Shown here one piece after another: positions 1 to 6,373 of a stretch of DNA of 8,662 nt (position 1 is its first letter; each line of letters starts with the position of its first letter). The translations under genes and the position numbers were made by a program. The DNA is from JBEICQ01 sp046297395. GTDB taxonomy: Bacteria > Bacteroidota > Bacteroidia > UBA4408. Where the stretch lies: assembly GCA_046297395.1 (NCBI GenBank), contig JBKCNM010000006.1, positions 1 through 8,662 on the forward strand, read 5' to 3'. The notes beneath the pieces were generated by a model that did no database searches, was not told where the DNA came from, and was given only the letters and a program-made list of their open reading frames with translations.

Positions 1-1
1 G

Positions 2-166
2 AATTTTGGCAAACTTAGTGTTACCGATGTGTATAAAAAACTTTTGTTGATCAATCGCTCTTTTGATGTTTCATAATCTTTTTAACATGAAGAATACTAT
101 ACCTGGCGCTTACTGAAACGACTGGATTTTGAAAAAGACGGAGTAAGTGCTCCTGATACAACTTCC
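2..166 (+). pseudogene. Interrupted upstream part of the left-edge gene
   Basis: In the frame of the downstream domain, codons from position 2 read a plausible protein tail (KLSVTDVYKKLLLINRSFDVS), then TAA at 74-76 and another TAA at 83-85. From 86 the frame reopens into residues that fit the downstream beta-sandwich. The other two frames are also broken: frame 1 stops at 16-18, 34-36 and 64-66, and frame 3 at 48-50 and 114-116. No intact reading frame links the window edge to the downstream domain. The simplest readings are a decayed gene, one or more frameshifts or base errors, or the end of one gene followed by a fragment of another. Confidence 0.3.
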
Positions 167-535
167 ATGATGGGAATGGTTTACAGGTTGGATACCAACC
201 GTGTGTATAGTCCTGCGATTGAGGTGCCGTACAATGAAATCACACAAAAAGACCATGTATTTTTAAAAGTCAGCGTTTCTGTTTTTGTTGGGGAAGATGT
301 CAATCCGTTTAGTTTGGTTATTCATTTTACGCACAAAGGACATGCGTACAAATATTATACTGTAGACGCCGAACAATTGCAGCTGAAAAAAGGACAATGG
401 AATACCATTTCACATCTGTATCTGACTCCGGAGGTCAGGAGGCTGAGCGATCCGCTGAAGGCTTATGTTTGGTACAGGGGAAAAGAAGCCTTGTTTATTG
501 ACAAGCTACAGGTAGAGGTTTTTGAAAAAAAATAA
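167..535 (+). CDS. C-terminal beta-sandwich (carbohydrate-binding-like) domain protein, truncated or broken at its 5' end
   Basis: I do not recognise a named gene. From ATG 167 the product is 122 residues, rich in alternating hydrophobic beta-strand patterns, and ends with a strand-rich stretch (YVWYRGKEALFIDKLQVEVF). This resembles jelly-roll modules found at the C-termini of Bacteroidetes surface or glycan-related proteins, where a GxW turn and a terminal 'Y-W-x-G...IDxLxV' pattern recur; here KKGQWNTI and YVWYRGK. The frame stays open upstream to position 86 without a start codon and reads WRLLKRLDFEKDG, which looks like the first strand of the same domain. ATG 167 is therefore probably not the natural start. 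Stops lie at 74-76 and 83-85 in the same frame. The piece is either the 3' end of a frameshifted or decayed gene, or the product of a local sequence error. It converges on ndk. Function unknown; the domain assignment is inference. Confidence 0.5.
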   Translation: MMGMVYRLDTNRVYSPAIEVPYNEITQKDHVFLKVSVSVFVGEDVNPFSLVIHFTHKGHAYKYYTVDAEQLQLKKGQWNTISHLYLTPEVRRLSDPLKAYVWYRGKEALFIDKLQVEVFEKK

Positions 536-639
536 TTTTTCACCGAATAAAAATCCTTTTGCGGCAAACATCTCTAGGCCAAAAAAAAGAAACAAAAACA
601 GCCAACCATCATAACACATTTTTGTTTTGATGAGTGCAT

Positions 640-671
640 AAAAAAACCGCATCAGTCAAAACCGATGCGGC
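640..671 (-). terminator. Rho-independent terminator of ndk
   Basis: A perfect 7-bp inverted repeat (CCGCATC at 647-653, GATGCGG at 664-670) can be extended past one A/C mismatch by two more pairs, leaving a CAAA loop. Read on the minus strand, the stem is followed at once by six T (646-641). It lies about 20 nt after the ndk stop codon. This is a textbook intrinsic terminator for the minus-strand transcript. On the plus strand the downstream sequence is less U-rich close to the stem, so it is mainly a minus-strand terminator. Confidence 0.85.
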
Positions 672-689
672 GTATTTAATTTGTTTTTT

Positions 690-1106
690 TTAGAAACGCT
701 CGAGAGAGGAAAAAAAGAAAGAGGCTTCAATGGCAGCGTTTTCATCACTGTCGGAACCATGAACAGCATTGGCTGCGATGGATTTTGCATAAATTTTACG
801 GATGGTGCCATCGGCTGCTTTAGAAGGATCGGTCGCACCAATGAGTGTACGGAAATCGGCAACTGCATTTGTTTTTTCGAGAACGGCTGCCACAATGGGA
901 CCTGAGGACATATACTCCACGAGTTCACCGTAAAAGGGACGCTCTTTGTGTACGGCATAAAATCTGCCGGCAGACTCAGCTGTAAGCTTGGTGTATTTCA
1001 TGGCCTTGATTACAAAACCTGCATCGTTGATCATTTTGAGAATGCCTCCGATGTGGTTTGCTTCCACTGCGTCGGGCTTAATCATGGTAAAAGTGATGGT
1101 TGACAT
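690..1106 (-). CDS. ndk: Nucleoside diphosphate kinase
   Basis: Transfers the gamma-phosphate of ATP to NDPs through a phosphohistidine intermediate, balancing cytosolic NTP and dNTP pools. The 138-residue product has the usual length of bacterial Ndk and spans the whole single domain. It shows the N-terminal TMIKPDAV strand with the nucleotide-contacting Lys10, the HKERPFYGELVEYMSSGP segment (53-70), the RTLIGATDP loop (86-94), Arg103 in the GTIRKIYA stretch, and the active-site signature NAVHGSDS with catalytic His116. The start ATG at 1106 gives the normal N-terminus. It is the last gene of the minus-strand series, 44 nt after the hydrolase stop, and is followed by a strong intrinsic terminator. 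A TATTTTTG element upstream may give it its own promoter. Assignment is very secure. Confidence 0.98.
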   Translation of the reverse strand: MSTITFTMIKPDAVEANHIGGILKMINDAGFVIKAMKYTKLTAESAGRFYAVHKERPFYGELVEYMSSGPIVAAVLEKTNAVADFRTLIGATDPSKAADGTIRKIYAKSIAANAVHGSDSDENAAIEASFFFSSLERF

Positions 1107-1125
1107 AACAATTTCTATTGGGCCG

Positions 1126-1133
1126 CAAAAATA
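1126..1133 (-). promoter_or_regulatory. Possible -7 promoter element of ndk
   Basis: On the minus strand these bases read TATTTTTG, an exact fit to the Bacteroidetes -7 consensus TAnnTTTG, 19 nt upstream of the ndk ATG. This would give a short leader. I see no TTTG -33 element at 19-21 nt upstream, which falls in the end of the hydrolase gene, so support is only partial. ndk may also be reached by read-through from upstream. Confidence 0.35.
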
Positions 1134-1150
1134 GAAAATTCTGCGATTAA

Positions 1151-2011
1151 TCAGTGTGTAGAAACAGCATCCAGTTTAAACAACCATTCCCTTATCAGGT
1201 CGGGTCTTTCCTGGGTAATGAGATGTCCGTTATCGGGAAGGAAGATGGTTTCGTGGGGAGCATGTGTCAAAGCGGAGTCGGTGAACAGTGCATTTTTTCG
1301 GTCAACAATCCAATCTTTACCACCACTGGCGACAATGGTTCTGCAACGAATATTTTTCCAGAGAGGAAGGATTTCGAGCAGATCTCTTCGGTGTCGTATT
1401 TTTTCATCTGCGGCTGTACGCAGGGGTTTGATGAGCATCCAGCGAAAGGGAGGAAGCGGAATAATGCGTGAAAACCACCAATACTTCTCGCTTTCGGGAT
1501 CGGAAGCCGGGGAAATCAGCAAGAGTCCTTTCACTTGTTTGGGGTAGAGTGCTGCCAGTGCTGCCGCTACCGGAACACCATAGGACCTGCCAACCACGAT
1601 TGTTTTATGAATCGTATCCTTTCCCAGAAGATGCGCAAGCATGTGTGCCTGCTCTATAATGGACCATGTTTGGCGTCCTTTTCTTGACCGGTGATAGCCG
1701 GGCCGGTCGGGTGCCAACATCCTGAAATTTTGCAGAAGCGTGGGGTCGCTGAGCATGTTGCGGTATACATACCATGCCCCCGGCGCACCATGGATAAGCA
1801 AAAGGCGTGTAGCAGCAGAATCGCAGGAAGGCGTCTCTGCCACATGACAATCTCCGGAAGGAGTGCAGACCAAATATTGATTTGGATGTGGTGGATGCGC
1901 ATCAAAATAAGTTTTGATTTCATCCTCGGAAAGAAAATATCTGGAGAAGCAGGCGCTCAAAAAAACCGGAAGGAGAAAAATCAATAGCCGGCCTTTTGAG
2001 AAGAAAAACAT
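1151..2011 (-). CDS. Alpha/beta-hydrolase fold lipoprotein
   Basis: A 286-residue alpha/beta hydrolase of unknown substrate. Residues 1-21 form a lipoprotein signal peptide: basic KGR, a hydrophobic run, and the lipobox LSAC with Cys21 as the lipidation site. The acidic/serine surface-export signal of Bacteroidetes lipoproteins is not obvious after Cys21, so a periplasm-facing membrane location is a reasonable guess. The fold is marked by LLLIHGAPG (oxyanion-hole HG at 74-75), APDRPGYHRS (100-109) and the nucleophile elbow GRSYG with Ser143. Asp233 or Asp237 in GGKDWIVD and His263 in DNGHLI complete a catalytic triad. Three cysteines (49, 55, 63) precede the core and could form a disulfide. 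The start lies 6 nt after the manC stop, so the two are likely co-transcribed. Esterase, thioesterase or peptidase activity cannot be told apart from sequence alone. Confidence 0.88.
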   Translation of the reverse strand: MFFFSKGRLLIFLLPVFLSACFSRYFLSEDEIKTYFDAHPPHPNQYLVCTPSGDCHVAETPSCDSAATRLLLIHGAPGAWYVYRNMLSDPTLLQNFRMLAPDRPGYHRSRKGRQTWSIIEQAHMLAHLLGKDTIHKTIVVGRSYGVPVAAALAALYPKQVKGLLLISPASDPESEKYWWFSRIIPLPPFRWMLIKPLRTAADEKIRHRRDLLEILPLWKNIRCRTIVASGGKDWIVDRKNALFTDSALTHAPHETIFLPDNGHLITQERPDLIREWLFKLDAVSTH

Positions 2012-2017
2012 GTTACA

Positions 2018-3118
2018 TCAGATGTATTTTTCTCCCTTGTCGAGCTTTACATCATTTACAATCTGTCGGATGAGTTGCTCATTTTGCTTGCGACAAACCA
2101 AGAGGGTATCGTTGGACTCAACGACGATATAATCTTTTAGACCTTCGATTACCACCAGTTTATTTTTGGGCACATGCACAATGCAACCTGCGGAGTCGTA
2201 GGTCATGATGTTCTTCCCTACCAGTGCATTTTCTTTGGCGTCGTGCGGTATTTTTTCATAAAGGGAACCCCAAGTTCCCAGATCACTCCAGCCAATAACA
2301 GAAGATCTCACATATACATTATCAGCTTTTTCCATGATGCCGTAATCCACAGAAATGTTTCTGCACATGGGATATATTTTTCTGATGAAAGCTTCTTCAC
2401 CGGGGGTATTATAAATGGATACGCCTTCATTGAAGAGCTGGTATTCCTCATTCATGTATTTTTCAAAGGCACTGAGCATGCCTTTGGCTGTTGCAATAAA
2501 GATACCCGAGTTCCAAAGGAAATCGCCGCTTTCGAGGAAGAATTGTGCCATGTCGAGGTCGGGCTTTTCGGTAAAGGTTTTCACCTTGTACATGCGTTTG
2601 TCCGTTTCAGTAACCGGAGATTCACGGAATTGTATATACCCATACCCTGTATCAGGTCGGGTGGGCTTTATGCCTAAGGTGAGGAGACAATCCTCTGAAC
2701 TGGCTTTTGAAAAACAAGATTTAATGGCCTTTGTAAACACATCCTGTTTGAGGATCAGATGGTCGCTGGGGGCAATTACCATGCGTGCCTTTGGATTGGC
2801 GGCAGCAATTTTAAAGGTGGCATAAGCGATGCAAGGCGCTGTGTTGCGTCGGGCGGGCTCCAGCAGTACCTGATTGGAGGAGAGCATGGGCAATTGCTCT
2901 TTTACCAGACCCTTATACATCTCGTTGGTAACAACAAGAATATTTTCCGGGGGACAGGTTTTAAGAAATCGTTTATAGGTGAGTTGCAGGAGGCTGTCGC
3001 CTAAACCGAGCACATCGATAAACTGTTTTGGATGCTGACTGGTGCTCATTGGCCAAAAACGGCTGCCAACACCGCCTGCCATAATTACACAGTAATTGTC
3101 TTTTAGAGAAGAAGCCAT
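2018..3118 (-). CDS. manC: Mannose-1-phosphate guanylyltransferase
   Basis: Makes GDP-mannose from mannose-1-phosphate and GTP, the donor for mannose-, fucose- and rhamnose-type sugars in surface glycans. The 366-residue product is the short, single-function form: a nucleotidyltransferase domain plus a short C-terminal beta part, without the fused phosphomannose isomerase of long ManC proteins. Visible motifs are the nucleotide-binding signature GGVGSRFWP (15-23), EPARRNTAPCIA (87-98), the metal-binding PSDH (117-120), DTGYGYI (156-162), FTEKPD (182-187), LWNSGIF (201-207) and WSDLGTW (277-283). The frame stays open upstream to an ATG at 3163, but those 15 extra residues fit no family sequence. 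I chose the ATG at 3118 because it puts YCVIMAGG at the usual place. It lies 54 nt after the SprT-like gene and 6 nt before the hydrolase. Equivalent symbol in some genomes: rfbM or cpsB. Confidence 0.93.
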   Translation of the reverse strand: MASSLKDNYCVIMAGGVGSRFWPMSTSQHPKQFIDVLGLGDSLLQLTYKRFLKTCPPENILVVTNEMYKGLVKEQLPMLSSNQVLLEPARRNTAPCIAYATFKIAAANPKARMVIAPSDHLILKQDVFTKAIKSCFSKASSEDCLLTLGIKPTRPDTGYGYIQFRESPVTETDKRMYKVKTFTEKPDLDMAQFFLESGDFLWNSGIFIATAKGMLSAFEKYMNEEYQLFNEGVSIYNTPGEEAFIRKIYPMCRNISVDYGIMEKADNVYVRSSVIGWSDLGTWGSLYEKIPHDAKENALVGKNIMTYDSAGCIVHVPKNKLVVIEGLKDYIVVESNDTLLVCRKQNEQLIRQIVNDVKLDKGEKYI

Positions 3119-3172
3119 GTAGGGGGAATAAAAAAGCGTGCAAAGAAAAGAAATTCCATCCAATAAATGGCT

Positions 3173-3832
3173 TTAGTCGTCAAATAGGGTGCGGTAAACG
3201 GGTTCTACCTCTGCAAGTGGATGAAACAGGTATTTTCTGTTGGTTTTTACTTCTGTGCATTCAAATCGTACCCTTTGTTTTTTGCCTTTGGTAAACAACC
3301 TGTTTGTTCCGGCTTTGAACATTGAACCCAATGGCAATTCTTCCAAGTGAATGAGTTTGGTTTGATGCTTGTCGTATCGCCTGAGCACCCTTAACAGCGA
3401 TAAATCGGAACAACTGGATGCAGCCGGGTTTTGCATGTATGCATGCAGCACCAACAGAACATCCTCAGGAAATATGTGGGCATGCATAAAGGGCTTGATG
3501 AGCTTTTTGAACTCATTTTTCCATTCATTGCCATGAGGCTTCAGACGGTGAACCATGGTGAGGTATTTGTCGTGTGTGGCAAGATGAGCAATCTCATGCA
3601 CAAGCGTGATTAAAAAGTTGTAAGGGTTGAGATCGTGATTGATGGTGATGAGATGCCTGTTGTGTTTTACCGGAGGGGTGTAGTCACCGAACTTGCTGGC
3701 TCTTGGTTTGGTAATTTTCAGATTAAAATTGTATTGAAGAATCCAATCTGCAATTTGATCCACCGCTCCTTCGGGAATGAGCTTTACCAATACTTTTCGG
3801 TATCCTTCTCTGGGATCTGCAGGCGGATTCAT
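3173..3832 (-). CDS. SprT-like zinc metalloprotease domain protein
   Basis: A 219-residue SprT-like protein, the bacterial relatives of the eukaryotic SPRTN DNA-protein crosslink protease; the bacterial role is not well settled. The zinc site is visible as LVHEIAHLATH (HExxH: His79, Glu80, His83) with a probable third ligand in PHGNEWKNEF (His100), matching the family's HG-x-x-F/W pattern. The N-terminal part (GAVDQIADWILQYNFNLKIT) is the usual helix before the beta strand. The C-terminal part (about 165-219: LEELPLGSMF ... RVRFECTEVKTNRKYLFHPLAEVEPV) is a small beta domain; the CxxC zinc-ribbon pairs found in SprT of E. coli are absent. No signal peptide, so cytosolic. Its ATG overlaps the feoB stop as TGATG, so translation is probably coupled to feoB. 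Confidence 0.85.
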   Translation of the reverse strand: MNPPADPREGYRKVLVKLIPEGAVDQIADWILQYNFNLKITKPRASKFGDYTPPVKHNRHLITINHDLNPYNFLITLVHEIAHLATHDKYLTMVHRLKPHGNEWKNEFKKLIKPFMHAHIFPEDVLLVLHAYMQNPAASSCSDLSLLRVLRRYDKHQTKLIHLEELPLGSMFKAGTNRLFTKGKKQRVRFECTEVKTNRKYLFHPLAEVEPVYRTLFDD

Positions 3833-5949
3833 CAGGAAAGCAATTGATACGCGGCAAAACTGGAGGCATAGGCCATGATCCCCATGATAAAAAATTGCAG
3901 GACAGGCCAGCGGAAGCCACCTGTTTCATTTTTCACAACAGCGAGTGTGCTCATGCACTGCAATGAGAAAGCATAAAAAATCATCAGCGAAAAACATACT
4001 GCCAGTGAGTAGGTTGGTTTTCCGCTTTCCGGATTGGTTTGGGCACGCAATTTTTCTTTCAGAGTAAGGTGATTTTCATCTTCTTCGGCACTGTAGATGG
4101 TGGCCATGGTTCCTACAAAAACTTCGCGAGCAGCAAAGGATGTAATCAGTGCGATTCCTATCTTCCAGTCGAATCCCAGAGGTTTAATGAGTGGTTCTAT
4201 ACTTTTACCAAGTATACCGGCAAAAGAATTTTCGAGTTTCTCGGATGCCATGGCAGTTTGCCATGCGGAAAAATCCTTGGCAGTTGGATCCTGCATGTGC
4301 GGGATGTATTTTTTTTCGATGGCATCCATGCGACCGGGCAAACTGTAGGATGATAAAAACCAGAGAACAATAGAGATGCCGAGAATTACTTTTCCGGCAT
4401 CAAATAAAAATACCTTCACTTTTCCGAGTACGGTGATGCCGATGTTGTTCCATCTGGGGCTCCTGTAAACAGGGAGTTCCATCACAAAATAACTTTTTTC
4501 TGTGGAGTGGAGAACAAACTTCAGCACAAGTGCGAGGAAGAGTGCTGCCACGAAACCTGCAATATAAAATCCCATGAGCAGCAAACCCTGCAAATTAAAA
4601 ATACCGATTCTGGCTCCGGAGGGTACCATAAGCGATACGAGCAATGTATACACAGGAATTCTTGCTGAACAACTCATCAGTGGAGTAACCAGTAGGGTAA
4701 TGAGTCTCTCCTTTGCATGTGAGATGGTTCGGGAACCCATGATGGCAGGCACAGCACAAGCTACACCGCTGATGAGTGGGATGATGCTTCTGCCGTTGAG
4801 TCCGAATGGTCGCATCAGTTTGTCCATGATAAAGCTCACCCTAGCCATGTATCCGGTGTCCTCGAGCATGGCGATAAAAGCAAACATCAGAATCAGCTGA
4901 GGCACAAACACAACGATGCCGCTCAATCCTGCGACCACGCCGTTTACCAGCAGGTCGTTGAATATGCCCTGAGGCAGGCGCTGACTGAGTTGTTCGCCTG
5001 CATAAACGAAGGCGTTTTCAATCAGGTTCATAGGCCATTCTGCAAAAGCAAAAATGGATTGGAAGACAGCAAATAAAACCGCCAAAAAAATAAGAAAGCC
5101 CCACAATTTATGTGTCAGGATTTGATCGGCTTTGTAGGTGCGGGAAGTACCGGAAGGAATGCGACTGATAACAGGTGACAGCAGGTAAGACAGACTACGG
5201 TATCTTTCGATGGATTCGAGGGCCTGTAGTTTTTTACGGTCAAAATTATTCAGTTCCAGGATGCGCATGATTTCCTCTTTTTTTTCGCGGTTGTGCTGAA
5301 AAAAGGAAATGTTTTGCAAGTTGTTTGCCACGATAAAAGAGGCAAAATCACAGTTTACTTGGAGTACCCTGCGGATATCCTGAATGGCTTTGTTTTCAAT
5401 TTTTTCAATGTCCACCGTACTCTGATCAGATGGGGGAGTATGTTTAGAGATGGCCTCTATCAATTGTTCAATGCCCTTGCCATCTCTTGCATTGGTAGGA
5501 ATAACAGGTACTCCGAGTCTTTGAGAGAGTGCGGCTACATCAATAGAAATGCGATTGCGCTCTGCAAGATCCATCATGTTGAGGCAGAGGATGACCGGAA
5601 TTTTCAGGTCGATGACCTGCGTGCACAAAAACAGACTGCGTTTTAAATTGGATGCATCGGCAACCACCAGTGTGAGCCAGGGGTAGTCGGGATTTGATGG
5701 ATCGGTAATGACACCTGCTGCAAGTTCCTCATCAAGCGATTTGGGGAAGAGGCTATAAGTACCGGGCAAATCTGTGAGTTCGTATTGTTTGTTTTGGGCG
5801 TCCTTAAATCGTCCGGTTTTTTTTTCCACAGTTACACCCGGGAAGTTGCCGATGCGCTGATTGAGTCCGGTAAGAGCATTAAAGAGTGAGGACTTGCCGG
5901 CATTGGGATTGCCGAGGATGACCACTTTTTTTAGTTCTTCCGATCCCAT
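3832..5949 (-). CDS. feoB: Ferrous iron transport protein B (GTPase-linked Fe(II) permease)
   Basis: Main inner-membrane Fe(II) uptake protein; 705 residues, a normal bacterial length. The N-terminal G domain has G1 GNPNAGKS (13-20), G2 Thr40 in FPGVTVE, G3 DLPG (60-63), G4 NMMD (124-127) and a G5-like NARDGKG (153-159). A helical guanine-dissociation-inhibitor-like spacer follows (about 170-265). The membrane part starts near 283 and contains two pore ('Gate') regions: FVPQLILMFAFIAMLEDTGY with GRSIIPLISGVACAVPAIMGSRT (386-408; conserved Cys398) and TPLMSCSARIPVY (422-434), and later FAAREVFVGTM (605-615). The C-terminal helices include SLQCMSTLAVVKNETGG (662-678). The start ATG is 6 nt after the feoA stop, and the end overlaps the SprT-like gene. 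No feoC is seen. Regulation is probably through the palindrome upstream of feoA. Confidence 0.97.
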   Translation of the reverse strand: MGSEELKKVVILGNPNAGKSSLFNALTGLNQRIGNFPGVTVEKKTGRFKDAQNKQYELTDLPGTYSLFPKSLDEELAAGVITDPSNPDYPWLTLVVADASNLKRSLFLCTQVIDLKIPVILCLNMMDLAERNRISIDVAALSQRLGVPVIPTNARDGKGIEQLIEAISKHTPPSDQSTVDIEKIENKAIQDIRRVLQVNCDFASFIVANNLQNISFFQHNREKKEEIMRILELNNFDRKKLQALESIERYRSLSYLLSPVISRIPSGTSRTYKADQILTHKLWGFLIFLAVLFAVFQSIFAFAEWPMNLIENAFVYAGEQLSQRLPQGIFNDLLVNGVVAGLSGIVVFVPQLILMFAFIAMLEDTGYMARVSFIMDKLMRPFGLNGRSIIPLISGVACAVPAIMGSRTISHAKERLITLLVTPLMSCSARIPVYTLLVSLMVPSGARIGIFNLQGLLLMGFYIAGFVAALFLALVLKFVLHSTEKSYFVMELPVYRSPRWNNIGITVLGKVKVFLFDAGKVILGISIVLWFLSSYSLPGRMDAIEKKYIPHMQDPTAKDFSAWQTAMASEKLENSFAGILGKSIEPLIKPLGFDWKIGIALITSFAAREVFVGTMATIYSAEEDENHLTLKEKLRAQTNPESGKPTYSLAVCFSLMIFYAFSLQCMSTLAVVKNETGGFRWPVLQFFIMGIMAYASSFAAYQLLS

Positions 5950-5955
5950 GTTTTT

Positions 5956-6195
5956 TTAGTTGCCAGATTTACCGGAGAGAATGATGATGGTAGATGCCTC
6001 GCTTTTGCGCATACTCAGCAAATAATCTGAAACCTGAATGGCGATTGGGTCTCCCAAGGGTGCTTTACGGATAACCATCACTTCTTCGCCCGGGGTACAA
6101 CCCATTTCAAGCAGTTTAAGGCTGAGCTCAAGATCTGTAAACTGATCGATGATGCCTGTTTCGCCGGGTGAAAGTTTATCGAGTGTGGTCTTCAC
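5956..6195 (-). CDS. feoA: Ferrous iron transport protein A (SH3-like)
   Basis: Small cytosolic partner of FeoB with an SH3-like fold, needed for full Fe(II) uptake. The 79-residue product is a single FeoA domain: LDKLSPGETGIIDQF (5-19), LKLLEMGCTPGEEVMVI (26-42), the loop APLGDPIAIQV (45-55) and YLLSMRKSEASTI (58-70), all in usual order. The start is GTG at 6195-6193: an in-frame TAA at 6201-6199 rules out a longer protein, and the next Met is Met31, inside the domain. The gene precedes feoB by 6 nt. A palindrome ends 2 nt upstream of the start, and a Bacteroidetes-type promoter lies just beyond it. Confidence 0.95.
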   Translation of the reverse strand: MKTTLDKLSPGETGIIDQFTDLELSLKLLEMGCTPGEEVMVIRKAPLGDPIAIQVSDYLLSMRKSEASTIIILSGKSGN

Positions 6196-6197
6196 TA

Positions 6198-6214
6198 TTT
6201 AGAATGATTCTAAA
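6198..6214 (-). promoter_or_regulatory. Operator-like palindrome upstream of feoA (candidate iron-responsive repressor site)
   Basis: TTTAGAAT-G-ATTCTAAA is a perfect 8-1-8 inverted repeat. It lies between the proposed feoA promoter and the GTG start and covers the expected transcription start. Fur-family sites are commonly 7-1-7 inverted repeats with AAT-N-ATT at the centre, and the centre here (GAAT-G-ATTC) has that form. A DtxR/MntR-type regulator is an alternative. That an iron repressor binds it is inference from symmetry, position and the gene controlled. Confidence 0.7.
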
Positions 6215-6217
6215 CTG

Positions 6218-6249
6218 CGAATGTAGGCATAGGAAGCATAACCTGCAAA
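6218..6249 (-). promoter_or_regulatory. Bacteroidetes-type promoter of feoAB
   Basis: On the minus strand, TTTG (6249-6246) is followed after 20 nt by TACATTCG (6225-6218), close to the Bacteroidetes housekeeping pattern TTTG-N(19-21)-TAnnTTTG with one mismatch in the -7 box. Transcription would begin around 6213-6210, inside the operator-like palindrome, giving a leader of roughly 15-20 nt. Confidence 0.55.
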
Positions 6250-6338
6250 AGAAAATAGTTGGTTGTAAAGTGAGAGAGAAGACCAAGAAGTTGATTGGAT
6301 TATCGGCGTGGGAACAACGGGATTGAGGGGGAAGAAAT

Positions 6339-6370
6339 TCCGGGGCGCGGGGCTTGCCCCGCGCCCCGGA
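6339..6370. repeat. Perfect 32-nt GC-rich palindrome (15-bp arms)
   Basis: TCCGGGGCGCGGGGC, then TT, then its exact reverse complement (6356-6370). Every position except the outer T/A pair is G or C, unlike the AT-rich surroundings. In RNA the inner pair would open to give, on the plus strand, a CUUG loop closed by G-C, known as a very stable tetraloop. It lies about 90 nt upstream of the feoA promoter's -33 box and beside the multi-hairpin element. There is no U-tract next to it on either strand, so it is not a standard intrinsic terminator. It could act as an insulator, a transcript-stabilising hairpin, or part of a REP-like repeat. Confidence 0.85.
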
Positions 6371-6373
6371 TTA

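Noticed and set aside
523..542. TGAAAAA / TTTTTCA inverted repeat around the stop of the left-edge gene
   Set aside because: The stem is almost only A/T, with no clear U-tract after it on the plus strand. Too weak to call a terminator.
1120..1155. Possible terminator between the hydrolase and ndk
   Set aside because: Only a 4-bp CGCA/TGCG stem with a long AT loop and no T-tract after it.
1605..1923. Minus-strand open frames inside the hydrolase
   Set aside because: Out-of-frame shadows of the alpha/beta hydrolase, whose own frame carries all catalytic motifs.
2174..2677. Plus-strand open frame of 167 codons opposite manC
   Set aside because: It lies wholly antisense to a well-conserved gene, shows no recognisable domain, and has the composition of a shadow frame.
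3119..3163. N-terminal extension of ManC to the ATG at 3163
   Set aside because: The 15 extra residues (hydrophobic, FLCTLFYSPY) are not typical of the family, and the ATG at 3118 gives the standard N-terminus.
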